Source: Cryptomeria japonica (taxonomy: Eukaryota > Streptophyta > Pinopsida > Cupressales > Cupressaceae). From it: a DNA stretch of 64,000 nucleotides. The stretch is from positions 838,666,136 through 838,730,135 of the forward strand of contig NC_081411.1 of the NCBI RefSeq assembly GCF_030272615.1. Reading direction: 5' to 3'. The position numbers were made by a program, and so were the translations under genes. How positions within the stretch are numbered: the stretch's first letter is position 1; each line of letters starts with the position of its first letter. Shown piece by piece: positions 46,501 to 58,891 of the stretch. The notes under the pieces were generated by a model. That model was not told the DNA's origin and searched no databases. It was given only the letters and a program-made list of their open reading frames with translations.

Positions 46501-48553
46501 GGTCATATGAGTACTGCATGCATATGCAAGCTAAAGTACAGAAAAGTAAACATTATTTGAAAAAGGATATATCCATAAGTTGTCAGACGAAGCCCCCAGC
46601 GGTATCTGCAGTACATAGTTAGGAACCGCACCCTACAAAACACACGTTAGATCACAAAATCACCTAATGCTTACTAAGGAAGGTGATGAAAATTCAAGGG
46701 TAGCTATATGCCCCCCCCTGTTTCGGCTTGCTAATTTTAGTGAGTTGAAACAGGGTATCATGTTTACCACTTCAAATTGTTAAAGAATATTGATGACAAA
46801 TGCTCACAATAAGATTTGATATGAGATCAAAAACTAATGGAGAATCATTTGGTAAGAAAGAGGACTAAATCTCAATTCCAACACAACAAAGAGTGTGAGG
46901 ATTTGAGAGTTCTCTAATGCAAGATGAAGGATGTAAATGGAAACAAAATGCAAACAGAAGAAAAGAAAGGAAAAAAGCATGAATACACACATTGGTGATC
47001 CATGAGAAGAATAGTGAGAGAGAAAACATGGACTTCTCGCCCCTAGATCTTGTCTAGGTGATCCATGGGAAAAAGGACATGGAAAACTAGCCCCTAGAGT
47101 CTGTCTAGGTGATCCATGTAAGGGAGGAGAGTGAGAAAGTATAGCCTTATGCCGCTAGTTCCACTCCACCTCGTGCATGTGTGTGTAAGTGAGGTTAGAA
47201 GCACCTCATAGGTGTCTATGCCCGAGTATGCTACAACCTGTATATGTATAGTACAAAAGCGTGACATCTCGCTCTAAGAGTCTGTGCTCTAGTTCCGAGA
47301 ATAATCACCTTGCATAAAAGAAAAATGGAGACATCTCGCTCTAAGAGTCTGTGCTCTGGTTCTGAGAATGACCCGTTGCTCAAAAAGTGTAATGTTTATT
47401 CATAAGTAAAGTAGAACAAGGATACCTACCTTCATCACAAAAGAAGATACCCCAAAAATGCAACAATGTCATAGATCCAAGCAAGGGAGTTTTTGCACTC
47501 TTTAAGCGAGGATAAGATAGTTGAAAAGGGATATCTTGTAGTATGTGTAAAGGAGATCCTTAGAGGAGAAGAGATCTTTGTACAAAAGACACCTATCCCC
47601 GAGAGGAATTGTTTTAGATAAATATAACATCTTCTAGAATAAGACAAAGAAGAGAATAAGAATGCAATACTTTCATCTTTTGTGAGGTGAAAGTGATTCT
47701 TAATGAAGGATGACACTCTTTTTAACCCAATTGGGAGAGTGAATTCATTATGGATGTATTTTACCAAGTGCAAAAGAGGTTGTAGTCAAGGACTTACACC
47801 TCTTGTAAGAGAGAATCCTTGAACAAACAACAACAAATGCATACAAGCAATAACATCAAGTAATAAAGTTCACACCATCCACGAAATAGGAAAAAGTGGA
47901 TCCTTAGATAAAAATAAGAAAAGATCATTGCCTCCCAAGGATAAGGTCAATGAGAAGGACTTGCACAATCTTCCAGGGAGAGATTTAGACATAAACAAAA
48001 TGTACTACATACTAACATGAGTTCATGCAAGCAGGACATTAATGTATGTAAAATGCTCCTCATAAGAAGTGGGTAGGATAAGAAAGAGAATACACATCTT
48101 CTCCCATATCTAGGAAAAGAGGATTCTAAAGAAAAGATGATCAATATTTCCACACTATTACCCCATAGGAACAAGAGATAACATAGAAAAATTAGGCTAT
48201 TATGTTGCTTCAAAAAAATATGATTGCACTTGAAATTGTACCATCATGAATGACAATGAGCCCCGAGTAAATGAGCTACCAATGTCACATAATGATGAGC
48301 AACATAATAGCCATTAATGTTATTTAAAGACATCATAGACTAAATTAGGTATTTGAATATGACATGGTGAATGCTCAACTATAAGTGAGATCAAAAACAT
48401 GTATAAAGTGATAAAAATTGAAGAAGGAAAGTTACGAGAAATATTAGAAGAAAGATGAGTGTAATTTATTAGATCCTTATCGCTGGAGGAAAGGACTTTA
48501 TGATCAATAGGAGATAAAGATTCATAAGTGGATTTAGAAATTTGAGGGGAGTC
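46501..48553 (-). other. 3' untranslated part of the large element, with short direct repeats
   Basis: No coding region recognised. Direct repeats: CCTAGATCTTGTCTAGGTGA at 47042 recurs as a variant at 47093, and a 40-bp unit starting GACATCTCGCTCTAAGAG at 47263 recurs at 47330 (period 67). Small minus-strand frames at 47435 and 47947 have no family resemblance. Confidence 0.55.
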
Positions 48554-51526
48554 CTAAAGAGATTTGCTCATCGCCAAGATTTCCTTATGAGGGGAATGAG
48601 AGTTGATAGAAGTAGAAGATGATTTAGTTGAAGTGAAATCATCATCACTACTAAATATACCATTCACATTGAGAGATGGTCTTTTAGATGCTTTGGTGGG
48701 CTTAGAAAGGTTATATCCAAGTCCAAATGAATATTCATGCATGTTATGTTCTAAAGGAACTTTAATTCCTTGTTCATTTGTGCCACAACCATTTCCACTA
48801 TAGCCACTCTTAGCCAAAATGTGAAAACCACGACCATAACGATTAGCCATTTCAGAAAGAAAAGGTGGTTTTTCATAAGACAAAGAATCAAATTCTTTAG
48901 AATTAGAGGTGTGAGGAGAAGAAGTTTGAGTAGTGGCCACAAAATTATTGCTCATAGGTTCAGGTAAGACTGATTGATCTCTAGTTTCTTCCTTCTTTTT
49001 AACTTTAAGCTCTCTAGGAGGAACCCTATACTCACCTACAAAGGTGGGATTGAAATCAAGAGATCCCCAATCGTCTTCTGCGAGAACCTTCTCAGGATCA
49101 AAAGCCTTTTCATGTGTAGATTCAAGTTGAGAAGAATCTTCTTTAGGAACTTCAGACTCATCCAAAGAATTTTGATTATCAGAGGGTGATGATCCATCCA
49201 TAGGTATGTTGTATAACGAGTCATCACTAGAAGAGGAAGGCTTAGAAGAACTCCATTTGGAAGTAGATGTTTGCAAACAAGCTTGAAAATTAGTATCACC
49301 TATCAAGGTATATGTCTTATTATTATAAATAAATTTAACTTGTCTATGCAATGTAGAGGGGACAGCTTGCATACTGTGAATCCAAGGTCTCCCTAATAAC
49401 AAGTTGTATGTTAGATTTCCCGACATAACATGGATAGGAGTAGGCAAAGTAACAGGTCCCACTGTGATGGGTAAGGTGATAATACCTAATGAAGACTTAG
49501 CCACATTATCAAAGCCTCGAATGGGATGAGAGTCAGGCTCAATAAGGGATGTATCCACATTCATCTTATCCAATAGATTAATGCTACATACATTAAGACC
49601 AGAACCATTATCTACCAGTGTTCGTCTTATAGCAGTGTCATTTATGATAACCACAATCATCAAGGGATCATATTGATGTTGAATTTCACTAGTAGGCAAC
49701 TCATCTTGAGTAAACACAATTTGAGCTTTAGGATTCATCACAGAGTTAACCAAAGACACTATATTACTAGATGTATTAGGTGGAGAAACATTCAAATCTT
49801 TCAAGGCATCTTGTAACATTCCATGATGAGTGGAAGAAGTTTGGATCAAATCCCAAAGGGATATCTTAGCAGGGGTAGCTTTAAGTTGTTCAATAAGATC
49901 ATATTCCTTACCAAGAACTTGTGAAATACGAGGAGCTTGAGGAAGAATAGGTTGGGAAGGGGGAAGTGAAGTTGGGATAACTGGAGGAGGATTAGGTTGC
50001 CTATTGTTTCTTGTGTTATAGGTATGAGCAACCGCATTATAACTCTCTCTAGTCAGTTGCTTAGCATACTCATAAGGGCTCTTAGTAGAATAACCTCCTT
50101 GCATAGTAATAATAGGTTTCTTAGGAGTGCAAAAAGAATCATTAGCATAACCACCTTGAACCACTAAGATAGGCTTATTTAAAGGTTGAGAATTTTGAGA
50201 AGGACAAGAACCTTGGATAGTGAAGAGAGGTTTGTTAGGTATTTCATTTACATGTATCAAATTGATTGAGGATGGTTTAGAGGAATGAACAAAAGTGTTG
50301 GAAGAATTATTGATAGTCTTCTCTTGCACTAAAATCTCATCATGAATTAAATCAATTTCAGGAGAGAGACAAGGCGTAGGCATTGATGTTCTAGTAGGAA
50401 GAGGAAAGGTCATATCATCCTCTATCATCAAAGGATCTACATGGGGAATAAACTCTCTAGGAGAAGGATCAACATCACTCTCTAAAGTCTCACTTTTGAG
50501 AGGGAGATATTTGAAAGAGATGTTAACCATCTTTCTTTGAACTAGGGTATCCTCATGAGTAGAACCAAGTTGAGGAGAGGGAGATGCTTTATTTTTAGAG
50601 GGAGAATAATTGAGATTCAAGGAAGGTGAGAAACTATCAAGGGAATTTTCAATCTTGACTTCATCCCCTTTGGCTAGGGGTAGAGAATAATCTACACCTT
50701 CTTCTAATGGTTCATCCCAAATAGTGAAGTTGTTGAAAGGAATGTTTGAAGTATTGTTAATTTCGGGAGAGGAGCTAACATTGTTTATTAATTCCTCATC
50801 CTTAGGAGGGAGAGCATCAATAGATGTGTTAAACTCATCCTCTTTCCTCAAAATATGTTCAATATGATCTTTAGGGGAGAGAGATTTAAGGAAATTGCTT
50901 ATTATTTCATCTTATTTCTCTAAGGGATGCTTATGGGTAAGACAAAGTTTAGGAGAAGGGTAAGCATTTATCATTAATTCATCATCTCTAGTGGGAATTT
51001 TGTTGGAAAAGGAAATTCCATCACTAGGAAATGTAGGGATAATGTCATCTTCTTGCACAAAAGGATCCTCATGAAGGGAGTGTTTTTTAGGAGGGACATG
51101 AACATATTTCTCCAAAGATTCATGCTTAGGAAGGAGATCTTTGAAAGAAGTGTTCATAACCTCTTGTTGCACTAACATGCCCCCATTGGAAGGACCAACT
51201 TTAGGAGAAAATAAGTCAATTTCCATCAATACCTTTTCACTTAGAGAGGAATCATGTAGGGAAGGTGAAGTAACATTAAGAAAGGTGTTTATGATATCAT
51301 TCTCTTCCTCTAGGATAGTTGAATAGGAAGGGCACATTTTAAGAGAATTGTCAAGATCACTCTTAAAGTCTTCATCCTTAGAGCATGGGAGAGTCTCAAA
51401 GGGATTGGTGGCAACTCTTTTAAGCACTAAAATGTTGTTATAGATGGGGAGAGGTTCTTTAGGAGAAGGAAAAATTGAAACAAGGGAAGCTAACCCATTA
51501 TCACATCTATGAAATGAATGCATCAT
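48554..51526 (-). pseudogene. Single long ORF: repetitive N-terminus, retropepsin, G-patch-like motif
   Basis: The ATG at 51526 (MMHSFHRCDNG) opens a 991-codon frame broken once by TAA (50912-50914), so two frames of 204 and 765 residues are seen. The first 500 or so residues are low-complexity, rich in Ser, Pro, Asp and Glu, with recurring SPS and EDDI(I/T)PTFP-like words. A retropepsin follows with LVDNGSGLNVCS (Asp639), an IRGFDN flap-like part and NLLLGRPWIHSMQAVPSTLH. This is the protease signature of Tat/Athila-type plant gypsy elements. Near residues 895-925 there is ILAKSGYSGNGCGTNEQGI and then GLGYN, a G-patch-like glycine motif found downstream of protease in such elements. No gag fold, zinc knuckle, RT or integrase. 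Likely a parasite of an autonomous gypsy. Confidence 0.8.
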
Positions 51527-51840
51527 GACAACAATTTTCCTCTTTCAAATGATAACACATGCAAAATAGAAGGAAATGTTTAATTTTAACCAATGCAAGC
51601 ACTTATAATGTAGATTTAGAAAATGAAATTTATGATTCAAATGAGTTCCTAAATCAGATTTTAAATTATTGATCCCAATTAAGCTATCCACAAGTTCAAC
51701 TTTAAATTGAAAAATTAGGGTTTTAGCAAAAATTTCCTCTAAATTTTTGAATCTTGCAAGAAATTAGAACTTGTAAATACAAATTTGAATTTGAAATAGC
51801 ATAAACACTCAAATTATAAATCAGAATTAGAGAAGATTGG

Positions 51841-51860
51841 AGTTCGCGTCGGGTTCACCA
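51841..51860 (-). promoter_or_regulatory. Candidate primer binding site of the large element
   Basis: On the minus strand, TGGTGAACCCGACGCG begins three bases inside the high-coordinate LTR (LTR end ...TTACACA, spacer TTT). It starts TGG as a PBS should, and it is not the initiator-Met type. I cannot name the tRNA from memory with confidence. Confidence 0.55.
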
Positions 51861-51863
51861 AAA

Positions 51864-53524
51864 TGTGTAAGGGAAAAAGTGACACTAAGCTAACATGCCC
51901 TAATCTCACTTTCAATCACACACTTGTGGAATACGAAAGAGCCTAGAGGTATCACACAATTGGCTACTTCTTTTTGTGGAAGAGAGAGCCATGGGCTACC
52001 TATTAGGATTTCTATTCCTTTGTTGCAAATGATAGATAAAATGATGCAAGTTCAACTACTAGCCCTAGAGTGCAAGTATGAACTAGTAACAAGATTGCAA
52101 GCTTGAGATTAAGTGATGAAAAGCTGTAAACACAAGGATAAAAGGAGAATATAGATGTGTACCTGAGGTTAAAATCTGAGTGGAAATGTTTAGGACGGGG
52201 GTTCGGGTGCCATTGTCCTGATTCTGCACCTGAAACTATTGTTTTGCAACCTGAAAAGCTGTCAGAAAAATGCTGAAACTGCTATCTGACAAAAGGACTA
52301 GGGCGCCCAGCGCCCCTATCCCAGGGACCAGGGCACCCAGTGCCCCTATCCTGGTAGGACTAGGGCACCCCACGCCCCTGTCCTGGTCTTTTGCTCTACA
52401 ATTTGGTGTGAAGTTCAATCTCTGTCTACTTCAGTCAAATCTGCAACTTGCGGCGTCGTCTGAATCCCGAAACCTGCACTTATATCTGAAAAGTATGGTG
52501 GGCGGCTATATAGGGCTTTGCCTTAGTCAAACCCCCACTTTGGTGATTTCCACCTCCACAAATAGCCAAGTTGTATTGTAAAAGTAGTGTGTGTGCAAAC
52601 CTTGTGTGTGTGCAAGATCCTAAAATGCAAGTAAGCAAACTAGAGCAACCTAGAAAGTAAACCCTAATTGCTTGCAAATGATAATGTAAATGCTCCAAAT
52701 CAAGATGTAAAGAGATCTAAAGCATGAATACAAGTGATATAATGAGGCTTATGCAAAGACATGAAAACAACATGAAATCATACCCAACCCCAAGGGAGGG
52801 GTACAAGCCAATCTTCAGTTGGTGATCCCCTATTGCTCTTCAATGTCTTCAAAGCCCTAAATGGATGAATGAAATTGATGAATGCTTGATGGATGGATGT
52901 TGAATGTTGTTGAAGTCTTCAAAGATCTACTCTTTCGCTCCATAGAAGGCCCCTAAAACCAAAAATCTGGGTCCTTTCAAATGAAGAAAGAGAGCTCTTA
53001 TATATGAAACCCTAGGTCTTAATTTCAACTTTTGGCCGACCTAGAGATTGAATATCCCGCCAATTTCTTGGGGTTAAGCTTTATTTTATGATTGGATTGC
53101 GCTCCTAAAATTTCAGGAAAAATGTCTGGGACCATGTGCACTCCGGGCGCCATGGTCTCGACAACTTTTCACCAAATTTTTAGGGCCGTCGGATATGATG
53201 ATTTTAGAGAGAATCCCGAAGTTACAGCTAATTTTGAGATGTTTTGACCTCCGAAATCAAGCCCCCAAGTTCAAAATAGGACCTAATTAGGGTTTTTGAT
53301 AAAATGATGTATTGGAGGAATAAAATGAAAGGGGCACACTTTAATGAAAGGGCCCAACTTTATGATGTGGAAGATGATGAAATAAGACCTTAGACCTAAT
53401 TAATTTAATTAATTAAGTGCTAAAGGGGAAATGCAATGCAAAATGCAAAATGCGCCAAGGCGGGTGCTAAACTAGGTGTGAAATTGTGCCACCCTAGCAA
53501 GTGCGTACAATTTACGACACTACA
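51864..53524 (-). repeat. High-coordinate (5') LTR of the large element, complete, 1661 bp
   Basis: Plus-strand ends TGTGTAAGGG and GACACTACA, bordered by GAAAC at 53525. It contains a GGGCGCCC-rich triple repeat (52295-52386) and a minus-strand TATA box (TATATAAG, 52997-53004) that could drive the element's RNA. It includes the 688 bp (52087-52774) missing from the low copy. Confidence 0.93.
52295..52386. repeat. Threefold GGGCRCCC repeat in the LTR
   Basis: Three units of roughly 30 bp, each with GACTAGGGC or GACCAGGGC, CCCAGCGCCCC or a variant, and TATCC/TGTCC. Each can fold on itself (GGGCGCCCAGCGCCC). A related GGGTGCCATGTCCCTATCC lies at 58701-58719. Confidence 0.75.
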
Positions 53525-53529
53525 GAAAC
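53525..53529. other. Target site duplication GAAAC (right)
   Basis: Matches 28718-28722 exactly. Confidence 0.92.
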
Positions 53530-54354
53530 CTACCCCCAAGTGTGGAATGCAAGAAGTTCATAGATTACACATGATGCATGTTTGCCAATTTTTTATCATG
53601 GTACTTTCCCAAGGCTCCTGTTTGCCAGGTTTTCACTAGAGGATGAAATATTTTTCTTTAATTTTTTTTTCATTTTTTCATTTTTCATTTTTTCTACCTT
53701 TTTTTTTGCATTTTTTTTATTTGTATTTTGTATTTTCAATTTTTACTTTTGCATTTTTTATGTATTTTTTGGACTTTTTTGACTTTTGGAAGAAAATGGA
53801 CACATGATAGAGGATGGAAGGAGGACTCAAGCATCTCATTGTTTGAATGGTGTCCTTGAAAAATGGACTATGACTATTAAATGTATTCTCAAAGATGTTG
53901 AATGGATAATGACATGGAAATTAAATGAGACTAAGTTAAGGCTTTATGCAAAGGATTCGACTAGAGGGACAAAAGGATGGAAAATATGCATTGGATAATG
54001 GATAGGATATTGGAATAATTGGGCTTGAGCTGATGGAAATGCTGGCAAGATCAACATTGGCACACACCTTAAGGGATGGTGGACTGATGGCAAAAAAGTG
54101 GATTTTGGATATTAAGATTTGGATGGAGGAATAGCTAGGGATTTTGGGATATAAGGGCCCAAAATGGATGAGGAAGGTGATGGATGAATATATTTGAAAG
54201 GTTTGGATGGAGGAATAGAAATTTTAGATATCAATCTAGATTTTTCTTTAGATTTTTGTACTTCAAAGAGTCGCTTGGGGACCCACATGGTTTTTTATTT
54301 TTCATGCTTTTGTGGTTCCTTAGAATGCATTGCTTCTACAATGGATGTAGGAAC
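53530..54354. other. Untranslated stretch with a T-rich tract
   Basis: 53640-53785 is T-rich ((TTTT)n with A, C and G interruptions) and gives a Phe-rich frame like that at 21591-21797. No gene. CCTACCCCCAAG at 53529-53540 reads as a purine tract on the minus strand and could be a decayed PPT. Confidence 0.45.
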
Positions 54355-56981
54355 CTACATAGATTTTGAATTTGTTTTATTTTTCTCAATGGGCCTTTGT
54401 GGCCTTTTGAATTTTCCTTTTTCTTTTTGGATCATAATTTGCTTTGTTTTGACGTGTCGATTAGATTGGACATGTTGATCCTTAAATACATGTGGATTGC
54501 TACACTTATGATTTTTATACTTGGCATCCAAATTGCTTGGAAGGGGAAAGGAATGTATGGATGGATAGTAATGATATGGAGGAATTTTGGATGGATGGAA
54601 GGTTATCAAAGATGTGTGCCTTTGTTGACCTTGAATAGGGGATGAATGGATATGAGGACCTAAAATGGATGGAAGGGATGAAGGGCTAGGTGCATGCTTG
54701 GATTTTGACTTGGTAGGGATACCAATACTGTGAGGATGGTCATTGAGGCCATGACCATTAATATTCTCTTTAATATGGGGGGATTCTTGCTCGTGAAGGT
54801 CTACCCCTTTACCTTTATGCATATTTTGACCTATAAGATACTTTTTGCTTTTGGATGAAGACACGAGTCCATTATGAGGTGGATGCGATATGGGATCATG
54901 AAGTGGATAAGACTAGACCAAAGTGGAGGAACCCATTGTGCATGTAGGGGGTTCATGAACATCTTGCACCAACATGTTAGGATCATGAGGAGGATTAGGA
55001 TCATGTGGGGGATTAGGATCATGAGGGGTACTAGGATCATGTAGTGGACATGGATAAATGATAGGCTCTTCATGAGATGGAGTGGGAGGAATAATGGGAT
55101 CATCAAAAGAAATGAGCTCTTGGAGTGTATGTGGAGGATTAGGACATGGAGATGGAGGAACAAATGGATATTGTGAAGGATCATCAAGAAAAGGAATGAT
55201 AGGGTCTTGTGGTAGATATGAATTCGAAAGGATACTTTGATCTTGACAAGGAGGAAGATCATTGGATTCTTCTTTAAAATTTCTTTTCTTTTGAGTTTCA
55301 ATGGGATCATCGGAAAGGATGAAGGGGATCTTGATCTTTCTTAAGGGGTGGAATACCAATAGGACTTGAAAGGACATTTTATTCCTAAAATGGGAGGAGA
55401 TCATTTGGGATAGGATGGACTAGGATATCTTGATTTTTCTCAGGAAGTAGAATGTCAACAAGATTTGAAAAGGTGTCATATTCTTGGATAGGAATAGGGG
55501 GATCATCAAAGGAAATGAGATCTTGGTCAAATGTATTATGCAATGGAAAATTTGTAGTGTCTTGATCTTGATCTATTCCAAGACTTATTTCTTCATGGTC
55601 TGAATCATCCTCTTGACATTGGGTTGGACTTTGGACATGTGTGGGAGATTTTGTCAAGGAATAAATGCTTTGACATGAGAGGGATGGTCTTTGTTTGGGA
55701 ATCTCTAAAAGAAAAGCATCTAGTGGCATTGAATTTTTAATTTCCAAATAGTACAAGGGATTTGCATAAAGACATATATTATCATTTATTTTTGTTGTGG
55801 ATGGCCCTTGGGAGGTTGCATTATTTGATGTATCATTTGATGAGGATGATATGGGAGGATCTTAAAAAAATTCAAAAGTTGTAGGAATAGATGCCACTGG
55901 AGAGTCAATTTTCTTATGGGGTGATGAGCCATTGCTAGACATAGGTGCATGAATTTGATCTTTCTCAGAAAAATCACTTAGGGCTCTCTTTAAGAGTTGT
56001 GTAATAGAGCCACCTTTGTTTGAAGACACATTTGAATCCTTGAGAGGTTTTGACATAGTTGTATTTTTATTTTGGATTTGTTTGAAGGTGATTTGGTTTT
56101 GGTTTGGTGTTACACTTTGATTTTGAATTTGGTGTTGGTTAAATTATTCTAACATGTTTGGAATTTTTCTTGGTATGCATTGCAACTTTTGTTTTTGAAT
56201 GTTTGATTGTAGTTGTTGATATTGAGATTGTTGATGATAATTGATAGTCAATTGGACCAATTGTTGACATTGTGCATTTGGTTGAGCAAATTGTTGAAAT
56301 TATACTATTGATTATGTTGGTTCGATATGTTGGACCATTGGTTGTGAACGTTGGATCATTAGTTGTGTATGTTGAATCATTCGTTATTGTTGGATGGAAA
56401 TGTTGGACCATTGGTTGTGTATGTTGGATCATTGATTGTTGTTAGATCATTGATTCTATATGTTGTATGATTGGTTGTTGTTGGATAATTTATTGTTGTT
56501 GATTTGAGATTTGATTGAATGGAATTTGATCAAAGGAAGTCTAGTTTTGGATTTGATTGAAATTTGAGTTTTTTGCTTGAAATTGTTTAATCTTGTCTAT
56601 TTGTGCAAGGAGAGATGGTATTTCTAATTGTTTAATGATATATCTTACACCAATTGGATCAATTTTTGGATTTGGACCTTGAAATTTTTGAAACATTTTC
56701 ATCATTTGGGATCTAGATGTCTCACTATTTTTCACTTTTTGTTCAATGATTTTTGTTTCCCGAGCTAGTTTATCCTCTAGTTTTTGTATTTGGACACTTG
56801 TTTCATCACAAAAAGTTTGATCATAATTTCCTTGTTGTTGAGTTGGATATAATTGTGATTGCCTTGGATTAAAACTTGATGGCATTGTGTTATTCATTGG
56901 ACCAATCATTAGTTGATATGTAAAACTTTGTTGCATCATAGGAGGTTGTAACCTTGCTTCAGTAGACATGTCACTATGCAA
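54355..56981 (-). pseudogene. Large degenerate low-complexity ORF of a minus-strand element, no known domain
   Basis: Minus-strand frames line up as one broken coding region: 56981-56139 (one frame), 56056-55385 (second frame), 55404-54355 (third frame), about 870 codons. The N-terminal part has a Gln/Met-rich start (MSTEARLQPPMMQQ), a predicted coiled coil (IQKLEDKLARETKIIEQK) and a Thr/Asn repeat (STYTTNDPTFTTNGPTY). The middle is acidic with LISFDDPP/ELISFDDP words. The C-terminal part has a DPNPPHDPNPPHDPN repeat and ends in a Lys-rich tail. No gag, protease or RT motif was found. Composition and layout resemble the N-terminal half of the ORF at 48554-51526, suggesting a related non-autonomous family. 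Confidence 0.5.
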
Positions 56982-57469
56982 TGTGTTTTGAAATTTTTGT
57001 ATTTTAAGGATGCAATAATATGCAAGTAATGGAATGACAAATGCAACCTAAGAGGAGAATAATGCAACTTATGTTTTTTGGTATTTTTTGAATTTTTTAA
57101 GTGAGAATGGTGTGCAACTAAATGTAGTCTTAAGGAATGATCATGCAATCTAGGACAAGAATGTAATCTATGTTTTTTGTTGTTTTTGAGGGTTGGACAA
57201 ACTCTTGGAATACAAACCTAAGGATGTGACCCTTAGGAAATTAAAATAAAGTCAAGACCTCAAGAGGACAAAGGACAAAATGACAATAGGACAAATTAAC
57301 AATGTCTCACCTATATACTTGGATAGTAAGCTAGGTTTGAAAAAATGATAATAACAAAAGGAAAAATGTTGGACAAGGTCAAGACTCCCTAACAACAACT
57401 TAGGGTTTAATCTAAAGTTTTGATAGACTAAATGCAAGAGGAAAATGATAATGACAATGACCTAGAGTA

Positions 57470-57731
57470 TGAACCCAAGATATGATATGAAAATGGGCTC
57501 AAGATGTGCTATGACCTAGAGATATGAAATGGCCTAAAGATATGAAATGGACCAAAGATATGACTCAAAAATGTGACATGACCTAAGGCTATAAATGCAA
57601 CCTTATGTTATGATATGGACCAAAGTTATGATTATGATGCAAAGATATGACCTAGGGTTATGATATGACCTAATGTTATGATATGATATGATTTGGAGCA
57701 ATGATATGATATGAAAAAATGATATGAACCT
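57470..57731. repeat. Degenerate GATATGA-rich tandem repeat
   Basis: Units of about 18-25 bp with GATATGA, ATGACCTA(A/G)AG and TATGATATGGACC recur at least ten times. Weaker versions continue around 58900-59160. No protein is implied. Confidence 0.75.
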
Positions 57732-58891
57732 GTAATGGTGAAAAAGTGTGAATGATGGAGAGATCAAGAGGAAAGCTTTTCTTCCCTCCGAGGAGAGATG
57801 AAAGTTTCACATCAGATTTCCCTTCAAACACCTTATTCATATTACATTTAAAAGAGGGGGGAATTCACTAGATCCAATCTCTTAGGGAAAATATTGAATA
57901 ATAAATGAATTGATAATGGGATACAAAATGATTGAATTATGTGTTGTAAGACTAAGTGTAAAAGTAGCAAAGAACAGATTATAACTCAAGATAGAAGTGT
58001 GAGATGAATTTTTTTACTTGGATCTACTTATAAAATGTTGAGACGAAGATGCCCTATGAATTTGAGGAAAAGTTGTCAGGACTGTGCTGAAAGTGCCCAC
58101 TGTTCTTCGAAAAATCTGCGAAACGAAAAGGGTTTTTCCACTTCTGCAAATGAAGTCTGAATTTGCAAACACAGTTGCGCACCTGCAACCTACATACAAA
58201 AAAGAGAGAAAAAGGGGTTGGGATTGGGGGTTTTCCTACAGGTCAAACCCCATTTTTGGAATTAACCAAATGATGAAAGAAAGTACATGCAAGTAAATGT
58301 AAATGAAAGACTGAAATGTAAGTCACCTCAAGGGAGGTCGTAGATGGAATGTATGTATATTTTCTTGTATTGAATTGAATGTTGAAAGGGATCTCCTCTT
58401 CAATGGTTGAATCCTTGACTTGAATGCAACATGTAGCCTTGAACGGAGACTTGAGAGTGATCAATGCTGGAAAGGAATGCTTGAATGCTTGAACTTATTC
58501 CCACCTTATCACTTATCCCAATTTTTCTCTTGCTGAAAACTTATGCAAATGAGAGGACAAATACAACATATATACTTGCCAATTAGGATTAATTGACTAA
58601 TTTTTCATCATAGGCCAACATAGGGAAAGTTTTTCTTACTTTATGCAAAGTCCAATGCAAGGATAGCACAGAGGGGGCCCCAAAATAGGGCAAGGACAAG
58701 GGTGCCATGTCCCTATCCTGCTCTTATCTCAGGACAGGAAGAAGGTTCAGGCAGTGTTGAGGGAAGAAAAAGGCAATTTTTTGGGGTTGAGCAAGTCTTG
58801 GGTCTCTGATCAAGCTTGGGCATTAGAATCACCAATGTGAAGACCCTAATATGGTCATAAATTGTAATGGTCACAATTTTATGACACTATA
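57731..58891 (-). repeat. Candidate LTR of the degenerate 54355-56981 element
   Basis: Plus-strand start TGTAATGGTGAAAAAGTG and end TTATGACACTATA parallel the ends of the 51864-53524 LTR (TGTGTAAGGGAAAAAGTG, TTACGACACTACA), and both contain GGGTGCC...CCTATCC words. No second copy is in the window, no target duplication could be found and the PBS is unclear, so this is tentative. Confidence 0.35.

Larger units (their letters stand above)
28723..53524 (-). mobile_element. Large non-autonomous LTR element (retropepsin plus G-patch), hosting a nested gypsy
   Basis: The LTR pair is 28723-28945 plus 45733-46482 (low copy, interrupted) and 51864-53524 (high copy, 1661 bp). The matched parts are exactly 223 and 750 bp in both copies, with about 2 and 26 differences counted by eye. 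The target duplication GAAAC is perfect. Internal region 46483-51863 runs on the minus strand: a TGG-initial PBS candidate by the high LTR, one 991-codon frame (48554-51526) and a G-rich PPT by the low LTR. There is no RT, RNase H or integrase. The low LTR lacks the counterpart of 52087-52774, lost when the nested gypsy was truncated. Confidence 0.9.

Noticed and set aside
54194-54645. Plus-strand Trp/Phe-rich frames opposite the minus-strand large ORF
   Set aside because: They are antisense shadows of Pro/His/Lys-rich codons on the minus strand.
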